DNA of 64,000 bases from Actinomycetes bacterium (GCA_023460315.1 JAEWQO010000132.1:1-64000), one strand, 5' to 3'; numbered from the stretch's first letter, positions 14,831-24,201 are shown. Notes: generated by a model not told the origin, from the sequence alone. Made by a program: numbers and translations.

Positions 14831-16123
14831 ATGAGCGTCATCATCGATGTGTTCGGTCGCGAGATTCTCGACTCGCGCGGCAACCCGACGGTGGAAGTGG
14901 AGGTCGTGCTGGAAGACGGTGCGTTCGGGCGTGCGGCGGTGCCATCGGGTGCATCGACCGGCGCATTCGAGGCCGTCGAGTTGCGCGATTGCGATAAGGG
15001 GCGCTATCTTGGGAAGGGCACGATGGACGCGGTCGCTCACGTGAATGAGGAGATCGCTGACGCACTCATCGGTCTCGATGCCGACGATCAGCGTGTCATT
15101 GACAGCACGATGTTGGAACTTGACGGCACCGGAAACAAGGGTGTGCTGGGTGCCAATGCCATCCTGGGGGCATCGCTTGCCGTTGCGAAGGCCGCTGCCG
15201 AAGCTGCTGAATTGCCGCTGTATCGCTACGTGGGCGGCGTGAACGCGCACGTGCTGCCCACTCCCATGATGAACATCCTCAACGGCGGCGTGCATGCGGA
15301 CAACAACGTCGACTTCCAGGAATTCATGATCATGCCGGTGGGCGCTCCCACCTTTGCCGAGGCGTTGCGCTGGTGCGCCGAGATATATCACACGCTCAAG
15401 AAGGTGCTGCACGACGCCGGTCTTGGCGGCGGCGTGGGCGACGAAGGGGGATTCGCTCCCAACTTCACCACGAACGAAGAACCGCTTGAATACATTGCGA
15501 AGGCCTGTGAGGCGGCTGGCTATAAGCCGGGAACTGACATCATGTTTGCCATGGACCCGGCTTCCACCGAATTTTACGACAGTGCCAAGGGAATGTATGT
15601 GTTGGCTGGCGAGGGACGAGAGCTCTCATCCGCCGAGATGGTGGATTATTGGGAGGCGCTTGTGGGCAAATATCCCATCGTCTCTCTGGAAGACGGCATG
15701 GCCGAAGAGGACTGGGATGGATGGAAGTTGCTCACCGAGCGCATTGGCGGGCGTGTGCAGCTGGTGGGCGATGACTTGTTTGTCACGAACTCCAAGCGCT
15801 TGGCCAAGGGCATCGCGTTGGGGTGCGCCAACGCCATTCTCATCAAGGTGAATCAGATTGGCAGTTTGACCGAGACGCTTGAAGCGGTTCAGATGGCCAA
15901 GGAATCGGGCTATGCCTGCGTCATCAGCCATCGCTCGGGCGAGACGGAGGACACCACCATCGCCGACCTGTCGGTCGCCTGCAACACCGGCCAGATCAAG
16001 ACCGGCGCGCCCTGCCGCTCCGACCGCGTGGCGAAGTACAATCAGCTGCTGCGCATCGAAGAGGAGCTGGGCGGCGCGGCCTCCTTTGCGGGGATGTCTG
16101 CGTTCTACAACATAAACAAGTAG
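14831..16123 (+). CDS. eno: Enolase
   Basis: Glycolytic 2-phosphoglycerate dehydratase, 430 aa, cytoplasmic and magnesium dependent. Conserved marks are DSRGNPTVEVEV, PSGASTGAFEAVELRD, the metal site SLEDGMAEEDWDGW and GDDLFVTN, the catalytic Lys of ILIKVNQIGSLTE, and SHRSGETEDT. Shine-Dalgarno aggaggc precedes ATG. An extended -10 TGcTATGAT (hexamer 14785-14790) lies 40 bp upstream. It is monocistronic, ending at the hairpin at 16172. Confidence 0.98.
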   Translation: MSVIIDVFGREILDSRGNPTVEVEVVLEDGAFGRAAVPSGASTGAFEAVELRDCDKGRYLGKGTMDAVAHVNEEIADALIGLDADDQRVIDSTMLELDGTGNKGVLGANAILGASLAVAKAAAEAAELPLYRYVGGVNAHVLPTPMMNILNGGVHADNNVDFQEFMIMPVGAPTFAEALRWCAEIYHTLKKVLHDAGLGGGVGDEGGFAPNFTTNEEPLEYIAKACEAAGYKPGTDIMFAMDPASTEFYDSAKGMYVLAGEGRELSSAEMVDYWEALVGKYPIVSLEDGMAEEDWDGWKLLTERIGGRVQLVGDDLFVTNSKRLAKGIALGCANAILIKVNQIGSLTETLEAVQMAKESGYACVISHRSGETEDTTIADLSVACNTGQIKTGAPCRSDRVAKYNQLLRIEEELGGAASFAGMSAFYNINK

Positions 16124-16171
16124 CAGGGCTCTTCTCGCGTCCGCCTCTCACGCTTTTTGGACGGGCCATCG

Positions 16172-16209
16172 GGCATGCCGGCAGCATAGGTGTGGCCGGC
16201 ATGCCTTTT
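16172..16209 (+). terminator. Terminator after enolase
   Basis: An 11-bp perfect stem (ggcatgccggc, 16172-16182, with 16195-16205) is followed by TTTTGTT. Confidence 0.8.
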
Positions 16210-16360
16210 GTTCCGCCCGCCGTGGGGGGTTGCCAAACTTGATGCCGTCCTTTATATCTCTCACGCTATAATGGACGGCGTGCCATAATCGGCGCGCCGC
16301 GCGCGCGGGAGGCCGCCCCCAGGGCGGGGCGTGGATGCGCTTCTCACGGAAGGGGAACCG

Positions 16361-17617
16361 ATGAAGGAAATGATCTCGCTCGAAGAAGCTCGGGAGCTTG
16401 TGCTGTCCCGTGTCGGACCGTTGCCGGTGGAGTCTGTGCCACTGCTTGACGCTGTTGGCCGCGTGTCTGCCTGCGACCTGCGAAGCGACATCGATATTGC
16501 TCCGTTCGCGCACTCTGCCATGGATGGGTTTGCAGTCCATGCGGTCGATCTGGCTGCGGCGACCGAGGAAGCGCCCGTGGAGATGGACGTCATCGCCGAG
16601 ATTGCTGCGGGAGATGTCTACGAAGGGCCAATTGCTCATGGGCACTGCGTGCGCATCATGACGGGTGCTCCGCTGCCTGACGAGGCCGACGCCGTGGTCA
16701 AGTATGAGATAGTCGGTGTGGTGTCGGGGGATGGCAAGCCCGGCAGCCGTGTGTCGTTTTCTGCCCCTGTCGAGGCTCGCTCGAATGTGCGTGAGGCGGG
16801 CGAGGAGGCGAAGGCTGGCGAGGTCATTGTCGAGGCTGGCGAAGTCATCGGGTCTGCCGGAGTCGGGTTTCTTGCGGGATGCGGCGTGATCGAGGTTCCG
16901 ACGCATCGACGCCCGCGTGTGGCCATCATCTCCATTGGTTCGGAGCTGGTCGATCCGACCGAAGTTCCCGCTCCCGGAAAGATTCGCAATTCAAACAGCT
17001 ATGCCCTCGCCGCCTGTGCGCAGGCGGCAGGTGCCGCGCCTTCCATCCTGCCCATCGTTGAAGACACGCAGGAGGCGCTGGCGGCTGCGGTGTCGTCTGC
17101 GGTCAGCAGCTACGACTTCGTCGTCACAAGCGGGGGGGCTTCCAACGGCGATTTCGACTTCATCAAGCCCGTCGTTGACGAGTTGGGAGAACTGCTGGTG
17201 ACCACGGTGAACATCCGCCCCGGCAAGGCTCAGACGTTCGGCGTGGTGCAGGGTACTCCGGTGTTCGGCTTGCCGGGCAATCCGGCTGCGGCCTATGTCG
17301 GCTTCGAGCTCATCGTTCGCCCTGCCCTGCGCAAGATGCAGGGGTACACCCACTACGAGCGTCCCCATGTTATCGCGAAGCTTTCGCGCGACTATCGCAA
17401 GAAGGATCCGCGCCGCATCTTCCTTCGCTCGACGCTGTATCGAAACGAAGAGGGCGACTATGTGGTCGCGCCGGCCAAGAACCAGAGTTCGGGCCTGTTT
17501 GGAGTCATCCAACGGAGCAACTGCATGGCCATCATGCCCGAAGGCCTGGAGTCGCGTGCGGCCGGCGCACCCATCGAGTGCATTCTCCTTGACGTGTCCG
17601 AAGAAGTGAGCCTGTAG
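16361..17617 (+). CDS. moeA: Molybdopterin molybdotransferase MoeA
   Basis: Inserts molybdate into adenylylated molybdopterin, the last common step of molybdenum cofactor synthesis. The product is 418 aa from ATG 16361, which has ggaagggg upstream; a GTG at 16331 lacks one. Motifs: PFAHSAMDGFAV (MoeA N-terminal domain), MTGAPLPDEADAVV, the MoCF-binding signature TSGGASNGDFD, NIRPGKAQTFG and FGLPGNPAAA. A -10 TATAAT lies at 16267-16272. It is followed 8 bp later by mogA, so two adjacent steps are made together. Confidence 0.96.
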   Translation: MKEMISLEEARELVLSRVGPLPVESVPLLDAVGRVSACDLRSDIDIAPFAHSAMDGFAVHAVDLAAATEEAPVEMDVIAEIAAGDVYEGPIAHGHCVRIMTGAPLPDEADAVVKYEIVGVVSGDGKPGSRVSFSAPVEARSNVREAGEEAKAGEVIVEAGEVIGSAGVGFLAGCGVIEVPTHRRPRVAIISIGSELVDPTEVPAPGKIRNSNSYALAACAQAAGAAPSILPIVEDTQEALAAAVSSAVSSYDFVVTSGGASNGDFDFIKPVVDELGELLVTTVNIRPGKAQTFGVVQGTPVFGLPGNPAAAYVGFELIVRPALRKMQGYTHYERPHVIAKLSRDYRKKDPRRIFLRSTLYRNEEGDYVVAPAKNQSSGLFGVIQRSNCMAIMPEGLESRAAGAPIECILLDVSEEVSL

Positions 17618-17625
17618 GAGGAGCC

Positions 17626-18120
17626 GTGTCCCATTCCGAAGAGAGTCACCCCATCAGCTTTGCCATCGTCACCTGTTCCGACACGCGCAGCATGCGGGAG
17701 GATACCGCAGGCGCTGCTCTCGAGACGCTGATCGGCGAACAGGGATGGGAATGCCGAGGCCATGTGGTTGTGAAGGACGAACGGGCAGACATATCCGCCG
17801 CCATCGTGCATGCGTGCGACGCGCTTGATGCCGACATCGTGCTCACGTGTGGGGGCAGCGGCCTGTCGCTGCGTGACGTGACGCCCGAGGCAACGGGCGA
17901 CGTCTGCGAACGGAACGTTCCGGGCATCGCTGAGGCCATGCGCGCCCACTCCCTTTCCATCACGCCGTTTGCCATGCTTTCTCGCGCGCTGTGCATGCAG
18001 CGCGGACGTCATATCGTCGTCAACCTTCCCGGCAGCGAGAAGGCCGCGCGCGAGAATTGGGACGGCATCGTCGCGGCGCTGCCCCATGCGGTCAAGATGA
18101 TGGCGGGCGGCGGCCACTGA
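17626..18120 (+). CDS. mogA: Molybdopterin adenylyltransferase, MogA/MoaB family
   Basis: Adenylylates molybdopterin to make the MoeA substrate, 164 aa. The MoCF domain is marked by VTCSDTRSMREDTAG, VLTCGGSGLSLRDVTPEAT and VVNLPGSEKAARENWD. The start is GTG with Shine-Dalgarno ggaggag. MogA and MoaB are close relatives, so the name is by family and by its moeA neighbour. Confidence 0.9.
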   Translation: MSHSEESHPISFAIVTCSDTRSMREDTAGAALETLIGEQGWECRGHVVVKDERADISAAIVHACDALDADIVLTCGGSGLSLRDVTPEATGDVCERNVPGIAEAMRAHSLSITPFAMLSRALCMQRGRHIVVNLPGSEKAARENWDGIVAALPHAVKMMAGGGH

Positions 18121-18160
18121 GTTCTGCCCGGGAATCGTCGTCGGGTTTCGACGCGAGTGC

Positions 18161-18166
18161 TATACT
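18161..18166 (+). promoter_or_regulatory. -10 element of alr
   Basis: TATACT preceded by TGc (extended -10). Transcription would start near 18173. That lies after the in-frame ATG at 18168, so the ATG at 18201 is favoured as the alr start. Confidence 0.6.
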
Positions 18167-18200
18167 GATGCCCGAACGATTGAAGGCGAGGCAGGGCGGT

Positions 18201-19616
18201 ATGACGGCGCAAGACATTCCCAACGGATTCACCGGATTTGCCCATCGCAAGCCAGGGTTTGTCCCGGCAAGCGCAAGCATGAGCAAACCGACGACGGGCA
18301 CCACGGGTGAAGGCACGGTGAGGGCGGAGCAAAGTCTCTTCGGCGGGGCTCCGGTTGCCGACGTTCCTTCCTCCTATGGCCCGGGGGCGCAGGGTGCCCT
18401 CCGCTATGCGCGTGACGGCGTGCAATCCAGTTCCGGGGCAGCCGAGTTTGACCCCGACAAGCTCCGGCTGATTCCCGCCACCGATCGCCGCTGGGCTTGG
18501 GTGGAAATCGACCTCAATGCCGTTCGGCATAACACGACCGAATTCAAGCGGCGCGTCGGGCGTGGCGTGAGGCTCATGGCGGTCGTCAAGGCGGATGCTT
18601 ATGGGCATGGCGCGGTGAAGTGTGCAAAGACGGCGCTCAATTCCGGCGCAGAATATCTGGGAGTCGCCACGGTCGATGAGGCAATACAATTGCGCGAAGG
18701 CTTGGTGAACGCTCCGATACTCATCCTTTCGCAGCCTCCTATCACGGCTATACCGCTCCTGCTTGCCTATAAGATCATGCCAAGCGTGTACACGTCGGAG
18801 TTTGCCATCCAATATGGAGAGGCGGCTGACGCATTCGGCCTTCGCGCGCCCTATCATCTTGCCGTCAACACGGGGATGAACCGCATTGGCGTCCGCTATG
18901 ACGAAGTGGTCGAATTCATGACGCAGGTGAACTTTCACCGTGCACTTGATCTGGTGGGAACGTTCACGCACTTCGCGACGGCGGACAGCTCCGAAACGCT
19001 TGACTTCCAGATTCAAGCAAAGCGCTTCATCGAGGCGGTGTCGGCTCTGCAGGTGGCTGGCATTAATCCCGGTATCGTCCACGCGGCGAATTCCGCGGCG
19101 GGCGTCCGCTATCCCGACGTGCGATTTGACATGGTCCGTCTGGGCATTTCGCTGTATGGCCTGCATCCTTGCCAGCAGACCCGCACGATGGTCGATCTCA
19201 AGCCAGCCATGAGCGTCCATGCCTGCATCACCGATGTGCGGACGGTGCCCATGAGTGAAGGCGTGAGCTATGGCCTCACGTATCGCAGTCCCGGCAGTGT
19301 GAAGATATGCACCGTGCCCCTTGGATATGCCGATGGCCTTCGACGTGAGCTTTCGGGCCGCACGGACGTTATCCTGGAGGGGCAGCGCTGCCGGCAGGTC
19401 GGCAACATCTGCATGGATCAGTGCATGTTTGAGGTTGATCTGCGCACGTATGGAACGCGCCGCCGGCTCGATCCCCAAATCGGCGATGAAGTGCTGCTTG
19501 TGGGACGCCAGGGCGATTCGGTGATCACGCTGGACGACTTGGCAAACACGCTCGGCACGATCCATTACGAGCTTGCCGTCGGCTTCTCCCAGCGTATGCC
19601 ACGTCGGTATTTGTAG
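18201..19616 (+). CDS. alr: Alanine racemase with 97-residue N-terminal extension
   Basis: PLP enzyme interconverting L- and D-alanine for peptidoglycan. The catalytic core begins at about residue 98 (WAWVEIDLNAVRHN) and has the PLP lysine in VVKADAYGHGAVK, NTGMNRIGVR, the catalytic Tyr in GVSYGLTYRS, and VGNICMDQCMFEV. The core is about 375 aa, the family norm. The first 97 residues are extra: rich in Gly, Ser, Pro and Thr, without hydrophobic segments or a signal peptide. The start rests on the -10 position and is not certain. It is followed 11 bp later by the uracil-DNA glycosylase gene. Confidence 0.92.
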   Translation: MTAQDIPNGFTGFAHRKPGFVPASASMSKPTTGTTGEGTVRAEQSLFGGAPVADVPSSYGPGAQGALRYARDGVQSSSGAAEFDPDKLRLIPATDRRWAWVEIDLNAVRHNTTEFKRRVGRGVRLMAVVKADAYGHGAVKCAKTALNSGAEYLGVATVDEAIQLREGLVNAPILILSQPPITAIPLLLAYKIMPSVYTSEFAIQYGEAADAFGLRAPYHLAVNTGMNRIGVRYDEVVEFMTQVNFHRALDLVGTFTHFATADSSETLDFQIQAKRFIEAVSALQVAGINPGIVHAANSAAGVRYPDVRFDMVRLGISLYGLHPCQQTRTMVDLKPAMSVHACITDVRTVPMSEGVSYGLTYRSPGSVKICTVPLGYADGLRRELSGRTDVILEGQRCRQVGNICMDQCMFEVDLRTYGTRRRLDPQIGDEVLLVGRQGDSVITLDDLANTLGTIHYELAVGFSQRMPRRYL

Positions 19617-19627
19617 GGGGAGAAGCG

Positions 19628-20305
19628 ATGTCGAAGCCGCATATTCCCTTGAGTGAGATTCGCGATCAGGTTGAGGCGTGTCATAAGTGCCCCTTGGCCG
19701 ACAGCCGCACGCAAACGGTGTTCGGCGTTGGCAATCCCGCCGCGCGTGTGCTCATCGTCGGCGAGGCTCCGGGCAAGAACGAGGACCTGCAGGGAGAGCC
19801 CTTCGTCGGGGCTGCCGGCAAATATCTCAATGAGCTCCTGTCCATCGCCGGCTTGGGACGCGACGAGGTGTTCATAGCAAACGTGCTGAAGTGCCGTCCT
19901 CCCGGCAACCGCAATCCCCGGCCTGAGGAGATCGAGCTGTGCACACCCTATCTGCGTGAGCAGACGCGTACCATCGATCCTGAGTTCATTGTGACGCTGG
20001 GCAACTTCTCCACGAAGTTCATCTTGAAGACGGAAATGGGGATCACTCGCCTGCATGGCACGCTGCAGCGGGCGGGCAAGTTCAAGGTGTTTCCCATCTT
20101 CCACCCTGCTGCTGCCATCTATGACGGTTCGAAGCGCGAGGCGTTGGAGAACGATTTTGCAACGCTTGGCGAGCTGTTGCGGGCGAGCAGTGCCGAGGCC
20201 TCGCAGGCGAAAGAACAGGGTTCTCCTTCGGCGGCGGGGCAAAGCCTTGAGGCGGTTCTGTCGGAATCAGAACCGAAACCCGTTCAGCAGTCGCTTCTGA
20301 GCTGA
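19628..20305 (+). CDS. Family 4 uracil-DNA glycosylase (Fe-S)
   Basis: Removes uracil from DNA in base-excision repair, 225 aa. Signature motifs are GEAPGKNEDLQGEPFVG (uracil pocket), IANVLKCRPPGNRNP and IFHPAAAIYD. Four cysteines fit the Fe-S cluster ligands (CHKC near residue 18-21, KC in motif 2, and LC before TPYL). About 40 C-terminal residues after the catalytic domain are low complexity. It is probably co-transcribed with alr and converges on corA 13 bp away. Confidence 0.93.
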   Translation: MSKPHIPLSEIRDQVEACHKCPLADSRTQTVFGVGNPAARVLIVGEAPGKNEDLQGEPFVGAAGKYLNELLSIAGLGRDEVFIANVLKCRPPGNRNPRPEEIELCTPYLREQTRTIDPEFIVTLGNFSTKFILKTEMGITRLHGTLQRAGKFKVFPIFHPAAAIYDGSKREALENDFATLGELLRASSAEASQAKEQGSPSAAGQSLEAVLSESEPKPVQQSLLS

Positions 20306-20318
20306 TCTTCGATCCGCA

Positions 20319-21242
20319 TCAGAGCCATTTCTTGCGCTTGAAAAACCGGAGCTCAATGATGACGATGATGGCGCAGACTCCCAGGATGACGAAGTAGGAC
20401 CAGGGCATCTTGAGCTCGGGCATGAACTCGAAATTCATGCCATACCAACTGGTGATGAGCGTGAGCGGTACGAAAATGGTCGTGATGACGGTGAACCACT
20501 GTATGGTGTCGTTTTGCTTTATGTCGATCTGTGTCTGGTAGAGCTCGCGGAGTTGAAAGCTGTATTCCTTCAACGTTTGCGAGCGTTTGAGCAAGCGGTC
20601 CGCTTGTCGCGAAAAGAGAGTGAACAGGCGCGTTTCCTCATGGGAAAGCAGATGGTTCTCATTGGCGGCAATGGCTGATGCCATGTCGACCAACTGTTGG
20701 TAGTAGGTGTCGATGCGGAGAAGCTTGCGGCGAAATCCCAACATCTTGCGATTGGCTTCCTTCAATCCTCGGTCGAGAATCTGCTCTTCGACATCTTCCA
20801 TGTGGTCCTCGATTTCTGCGAGAAACGCAAGGTCTTTCTTGATGAGCAGCTGCATGAATTCGAACAAGCAGCGGGGGATGCTCGGCTGCTTTGCTGACTG
20901 TTGCTTGACGATGCGTTCGATCTGCGCGCCGTAGGATCCGTTCTCGTCGATGAAGACGAGGCGTGTTTTCTCCACATAGAATGCGAGGAGGAGGGGGTCG
21001 CTCAGAAGGTCGTTCTTGTCGGGAACAGCGAAGGATCCGATGAGACACTGCGGGTAGACGTCGAGATAGGTGTTTCTCGCGGTGACGAGGCCGTGCAGGG
21101 CGGCTCTCATGTCGGCGTCCCCAAGATTGAGGGCGGAGAATTCTTTGGCAGACACGATGTCGACCGAGGGTCCGTCCGGTTTGACTGCCGCGTCGAACGG
21201 AATTTCTTCGAACTGCCTTTCGATCAAGTATCGCTTTGCCAT
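20319..21242 (-). CDS. corA: CorA family magnesium/divalent cation transporter
   Basis: Pentameric inner-membrane channel for Mg2+ (sometimes Co2+ or Ni2+), 307 aa. A soluble N-terminal funnel with long helices (LIKKDLAFLAEIEDHMEDVE) leads to two C-terminal membrane helices. The pore signature YGMNFEFMPEL is intact. The C-terminus ends FKRKKWL, a typical basic tail. Shine-Dalgarno gggagagg lies ahead of ATG 21242. Confidence 0.95.
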   Translation of the reverse strand: MAKRYLIERQFEEIPFDAAVKPDGPSVDIVSAKEFSALNLGDADMRAALHGLVTARNTYLDVYPQCLIGSFAVPDKNDLLSDPLLLAFYVEKTRLVFIDENGSYGAQIERIVKQQSAKQPSIPRCLFEFMQLLIKKDLAFLAEIEDHMEDVEEQILDRGLKEANRKMLGFRRKLLRIDTYYQQLVDMASAIAANENHLLSHEETRLFTLFSRQADRLLKRSQTLKEYSFQLRELYQTQIDIKQNDTIQWFTVITTIFVPLTLITSWYGMNFEFMPELKMPWSYFVILGVCAIIVIIELRFFKRKKWL

Positions 21243-21560
21243 GCCTCTCCCTTTCCCTTAAAGGCGCTTCCGCATGTGCGTGGAATGATCGAGCGGCGCG
21301 GCCGATAGGATCTGCGCCCCTGTGGGCGACGCGTCTAAGCCCTGAGGTGCTCAGACGCCCATCGGCTTCCTCTGACGTGCTCGATTATAGATTTGTCCAC
21401 ACGCGTACGGTTTTGATGCCCTTAACCGTCAGAAAACAGTTTAAAACAAAGCCCTTCCGACTGCCTTGTTATAATCAAAGGCATATCTCCACATAAACGA
21501 GGCACCGCGCGCTGTTGGCCGGTGCTGCTTTTTTCTCTGAGGCGCGAAAGGCAGGGAGCC
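21243..21560. other. 318-bp divergent intergenic region corA/nfnA
   Basis: Holds an extended -10 TGtTATAAT (hexamer 21470-21475) facing nfnA, 86 bp before its start. The leader beyond it is GC-rich and without a recognised riboswitch. No small gene is seen. Confidence 0.55.
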
Positions 21561-22457
21561 GTGTACCCCATCGAACGAGTAGAGGCGCTCAATGCGGAAG
21601 TGACGCGCATGACGGTGAGAGCGCCTGAGGTGGCCAGGAAAATCAGACCGGGACAATTCATCATGTTGCGCATTGACGAGTTGGGCGAACGTATTCCGCT
21701 GACCATGAATGACCATGATCCGGCAGCTGGAACGGTGACCATCGTGTTCCAGGCAGTCGGCGCGACGACGATGCGTCTGGCGCAGATGCGGGCCGGCGAA
21801 GCGCTTCTTGATTTTGCCGGGCCGCTGGGCAATCCAACCGAGCTTTCGGATGCGAGACGCGCGTGCGTCGTCGGCGGAGGTTTGGGAACCGCCATTGCCT
21901 ATCCTCAGGCGAAATGGCTGCATGACCATGGTGCTGTAGTGGACGTCATCACAGGTTTCAGGACGGAGCGTCTCATTCTCCTGCAAGACGAGATTGAGGC
22001 GTGCTCTGCCTGGCGGATAGCCATGACGGATGACGGGTCGAACGGCAATAAGGGGCTCGTGACCCAGGCGCTTCAGCGCCGCATCGACGAAGGCGCAGAC
22101 TATGATCTGGTTTTGGCCGTTGGTCCGGTCATCATGATGAAGTTTGTGGCTGCAACCACAAAACCTTACGGCATCAAGACCCTTGTGTCCATGAATCCCC
22201 TCATGGTCGATGGCACTGGCATGTGCGGCGGTTGCCGTGTGAAAGTGGGCGATGAGTATTTGCACGCCTGCGTGGACGGCCCCGATTTTGACGGCCATCT
22301 GGTGGATTACGACGATGCCTTGCGGCGAGGCGTGATGTATCGCGGTTTCGAGGATTCGGCCCGTGAGGTGGCTTCGGCCGCATTGGCGGGTGAGGGACGT
22401 GACTGTCTTGCCGGGTCGCCGGTCGTTCCAGGCGCTGGCGAACGGAGGGGAGCCTGA
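21561..22457 (+). CDS. nfnA: NfnA-type FAD/NAD(P)-binding subunit (SudB-like)
   Basis: Small subunit of the NADH-dependent ferredoxin:NADP+ oxidoreductase or sulfide dehydrogenase type, 298 aa from GTG 21561. It has the flavin-domain RPGQFIMLRIDELGERIPLTM, the nucleotide-binding VVGGGLGTAIAYPQAK and a C-terminal [2Fe-2S] Cys motif GTGMCGGCRVKVGDEYLHAC. The longer GTG start at 21522 is less likely, since family members begin at the YPIERVEAL-equivalent strand. One base separates its stop from nfnB. In anaerobes the pair couples NADH, NADPH and ferredoxin pools, possibly by electron bifurcation. Confidence 0.9.
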   Translation: MYPIERVEALNAEVTRMTVRAPEVARKIRPGQFIMLRIDELGERIPLTMNDHDPAAGTVTIVFQAVGATTMRLAQMRAGEALLDFAGPLGNPTELSDARRACVVGGGLGTAIAYPQAKWLHDHGAVVDVITGFRTERLILLQDEIEACSAWRIAMTDDGSNGNKGLVTQALQRRIDEGADYDLVLAVGPVIMMKFVAATTKPYGIKTLVSMNPLMVDGTGMCGGCRVKVGDEYLHACVDGPDFDGHLVDYDDALRRGVMYRGFEDSAREVASAALAGEGRDCLAGSPVVPGAGERRGA

Positions 22458-22458
22458 C

Positions 22459-24033
22459 GTGGCAAAATTTCAAGTGAACAAGCAGAAGCAGAAGACGCCG
22501 ATGCCTGAGCTGGACGTGCAGGAACGCATTCGCACGTTCGATGAGGTCTCCTTGGGCTATTCTGCCGACGATGCGATCAACGAAGCGCATCGCTGCATTC
22601 AGTGCCCCAAGGCCTTTTGCTCCGAGGGCTGTCCCGTTGGCGTGCCCATCCCTCAGTTTGTCGAACGGGTGGCAGGGGGCGATTTTGCTGCGGCTTACGC
22701 CATGGTGAAAAGCGCAAATGCTCTTCCGGCCATCTGCGGGCGCGTGTGTCCGCAGGAAAGGCAGTGCGAGGGCCGGTGCGCGCGGGGACGCAACGGCGAG
22801 CCGGTGGGCATCGGGCGCCTGGAGCGATTTGTCGCGGATTGGGCGTTCGAACATCCCGAGGAAGCGTCCTTGGCAGTGGCAAGCTTGTCGGCATCGAGCT
22901 CGGGTGAGGCCAGGGATCCGGACGTCCCCGAAGGTGCCGCCGGCCTGCATGGAGGGGCGGGCGATGCCGTATCGGCAGAAGCCGGGTCCAAAGGGTGCGC
23001 TTCCACCGGGCCAAGGCCGACGGGCATCGATCTTACCGGGAGACGCGTGTCGGTGGTGGGATCGGGACCAGCTTCCCTCACCTGTGCGGGCGAGCTGGCG
23101 AAGCGTGGGTGCGAAGTCAAGGTGTTCGAAGCCTTGCACCGGGTCGGCGGCGTGCTCACCTATGGCATTCCTGAGTTCCGCCTTCCGAAAGACCTGGTTG
23201 CGCGCGAGGTGTCGGCGCTTGGGGAAATCGGTGTCTCCTTTGACACGAACGTGCTTGTGGGCAGGCTCTACGATGTCGTCGAGCTCATGGAAGAGCATGG
23301 TTTTGAGGCGGTGTTCGTGGGCACGGGCGCTGGGCTGCCCCGGTATCTGGGGATCGAGGGGGAGGGGCTCAACGGCGTCATGGCTGCGAGTGAGCTTCTC
23401 ACCAGAGTCAATTTGATGAAAGCGTATCGATTCCCCGAATACGAGACGCCGGTGTATGCGGGAAATCGCTGCGTGGTGGTCGGCGGCGGGAATGTGGCCA
23501 TGGATGCCGCCCGTACCGCAAGGCGGCTGGGAGCTGAAGTGACCGTTGTGTACCGCCGGGGCCGCGACGAAATGCCCGCCCGTGCGGAGGAGATTCATCA
23601 TGCGGAGCAGGAGGGCGTCGCGTTCCAATTTCTCACGAACCCCCTGCGGGCGGTGGGCGACGATCGAGGCTGGATCGTTGGGCTCGAATGTGAGCTCATG
23701 GAGCTTGGCGAGCCAGATGCCACCGGGCGTCGAAGCCCCGTGCCTGTTGCGGGCAGCGAATTTGTCATGGACACTGACATGCTCGTCATAGCCATCGGAT
23801 CGAAAAGCAATCCTCTCATCGCCCAGACAACTCCCGACCTCGAGGTTTCGGCGCGCAATCTCATCGTCGCAGACGAGCGGACCGGTGCAACGTCGCGACC
23901 GGGCGTCTTCGCGGGGGGCGATGCCGTGCTTGGTGCGGCCACGGTCATTCGTGCCATGGGTGCCGGCAAGCGTGCCGCTGCCGGCATAGCGGAATATTTG
24001 ACGGGAGACCAAAGCCGGTCTTCTGGTTGTTGA
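22459..24033 (+). CDS. nfnB: NfnB-type/GltD-like NADPH oxidoreductase subunit with linker insert
   Basis: Large subunit partner of nfnA, 524 aa, GTG start with ggaggggag upstream. The N-terminal Fe-S domain has AHRCIQCPKAFCSEGCPVG and ICGRVCPQERQCEGRC. The FAD domain starts at VSVVGSGPASLTCAGEL and the NADPH domain at VVVGGGNVAMDAARTARRLG; the C-terminal GVFAGGDAVLGAATVI closes the FAD site. Between the Fe-S and FAD domains about 45 extra Ala/Gly/Ser-rich residues are inserted (about 134-185). Glutamate synthase small subunit is the alternative reading, but no large subunit is nearby and the nfnA partner decides. Confidence 0.9.
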   Translation: MAKFQVNKQKQKTPMPELDVQERIRTFDEVSLGYSADDAINEAHRCIQCPKAFCSEGCPVGVPIPQFVERVAGGDFAAAYAMVKSANALPAICGRVCPQERQCEGRCARGRNGEPVGIGRLERFVADWAFEHPEEASLAVASLSASSSGEARDPDVPEGAAGLHGGAGDAVSAEAGSKGCASTGPRPTGIDLTGRRVSVVGSGPASLTCAGELAKRGCEVKVFEALHRVGGVLTYGIPEFRLPKDLVAREVSALGEIGVSFDTNVLVGRLYDVVELMEEHGFEAVFVGTGAGLPRYLGIEGEGLNGVMAASELLTRVNLMKAYRFPEYETPVYAGNRCVVVGGGNVAMDAARTARRLGAEVTVVYRRGRDEMPARAEEIHHAEQEGVAFQFLTNPLRAVGDDRGWIVGLECELMELGEPDATGRRSPVPVAGSEFVMDTDMLVIAIGSKSNPLIAQTTPDLEVSARNLIVADERTGATSRPGVFAGGDAVLGAATVIRAMGAGKRAAAGIAEYLTGDQSRSSGC

Positions 24034-24053
24034 GGCGTGATGAGAGAGATCGT

Positions 24054-24201
24054 GGACAAAATTTGCGCTTTTTCGGGTCAGGGCATTCGCGCGGGGATCG
24101 TTCGTGCGAGAAAGGCCAGGTCGCAAAATTGAGAAGAAGGATTTTTCGGCCGATCGAGCGATTTTGGCGGAAGAATGCGCATCAAACCGCAAATTTTGTC
24201 C
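24054..24201. repeat. 148-bp element bounded by 14-bp perfect inverted repeats
   Basis: ggacaaaatttgcg (24054-24067) and cgcaaattttgtcc (24188-24201) are exact reverse complements. The interior includes further AT-rich pieces such as cgcaaaattga and cgattttggcgg. It lies in the nfnB-folC gap and may be a MITE-like unit or a structured leader of folC. Confidence 0.6.

Noticed and set aside
16273..16360. Molybdenum-cofactor riboswitch ahead of moeA
   Set aside because: GC-rich hairpins are present but the conserved Moco motif could not be recognised by eye.
22459..24033. Glutamate synthase small subunit
   Set aside because: No large subunit nearby and tight coupling to an NfnA-type gene favours Nfn.
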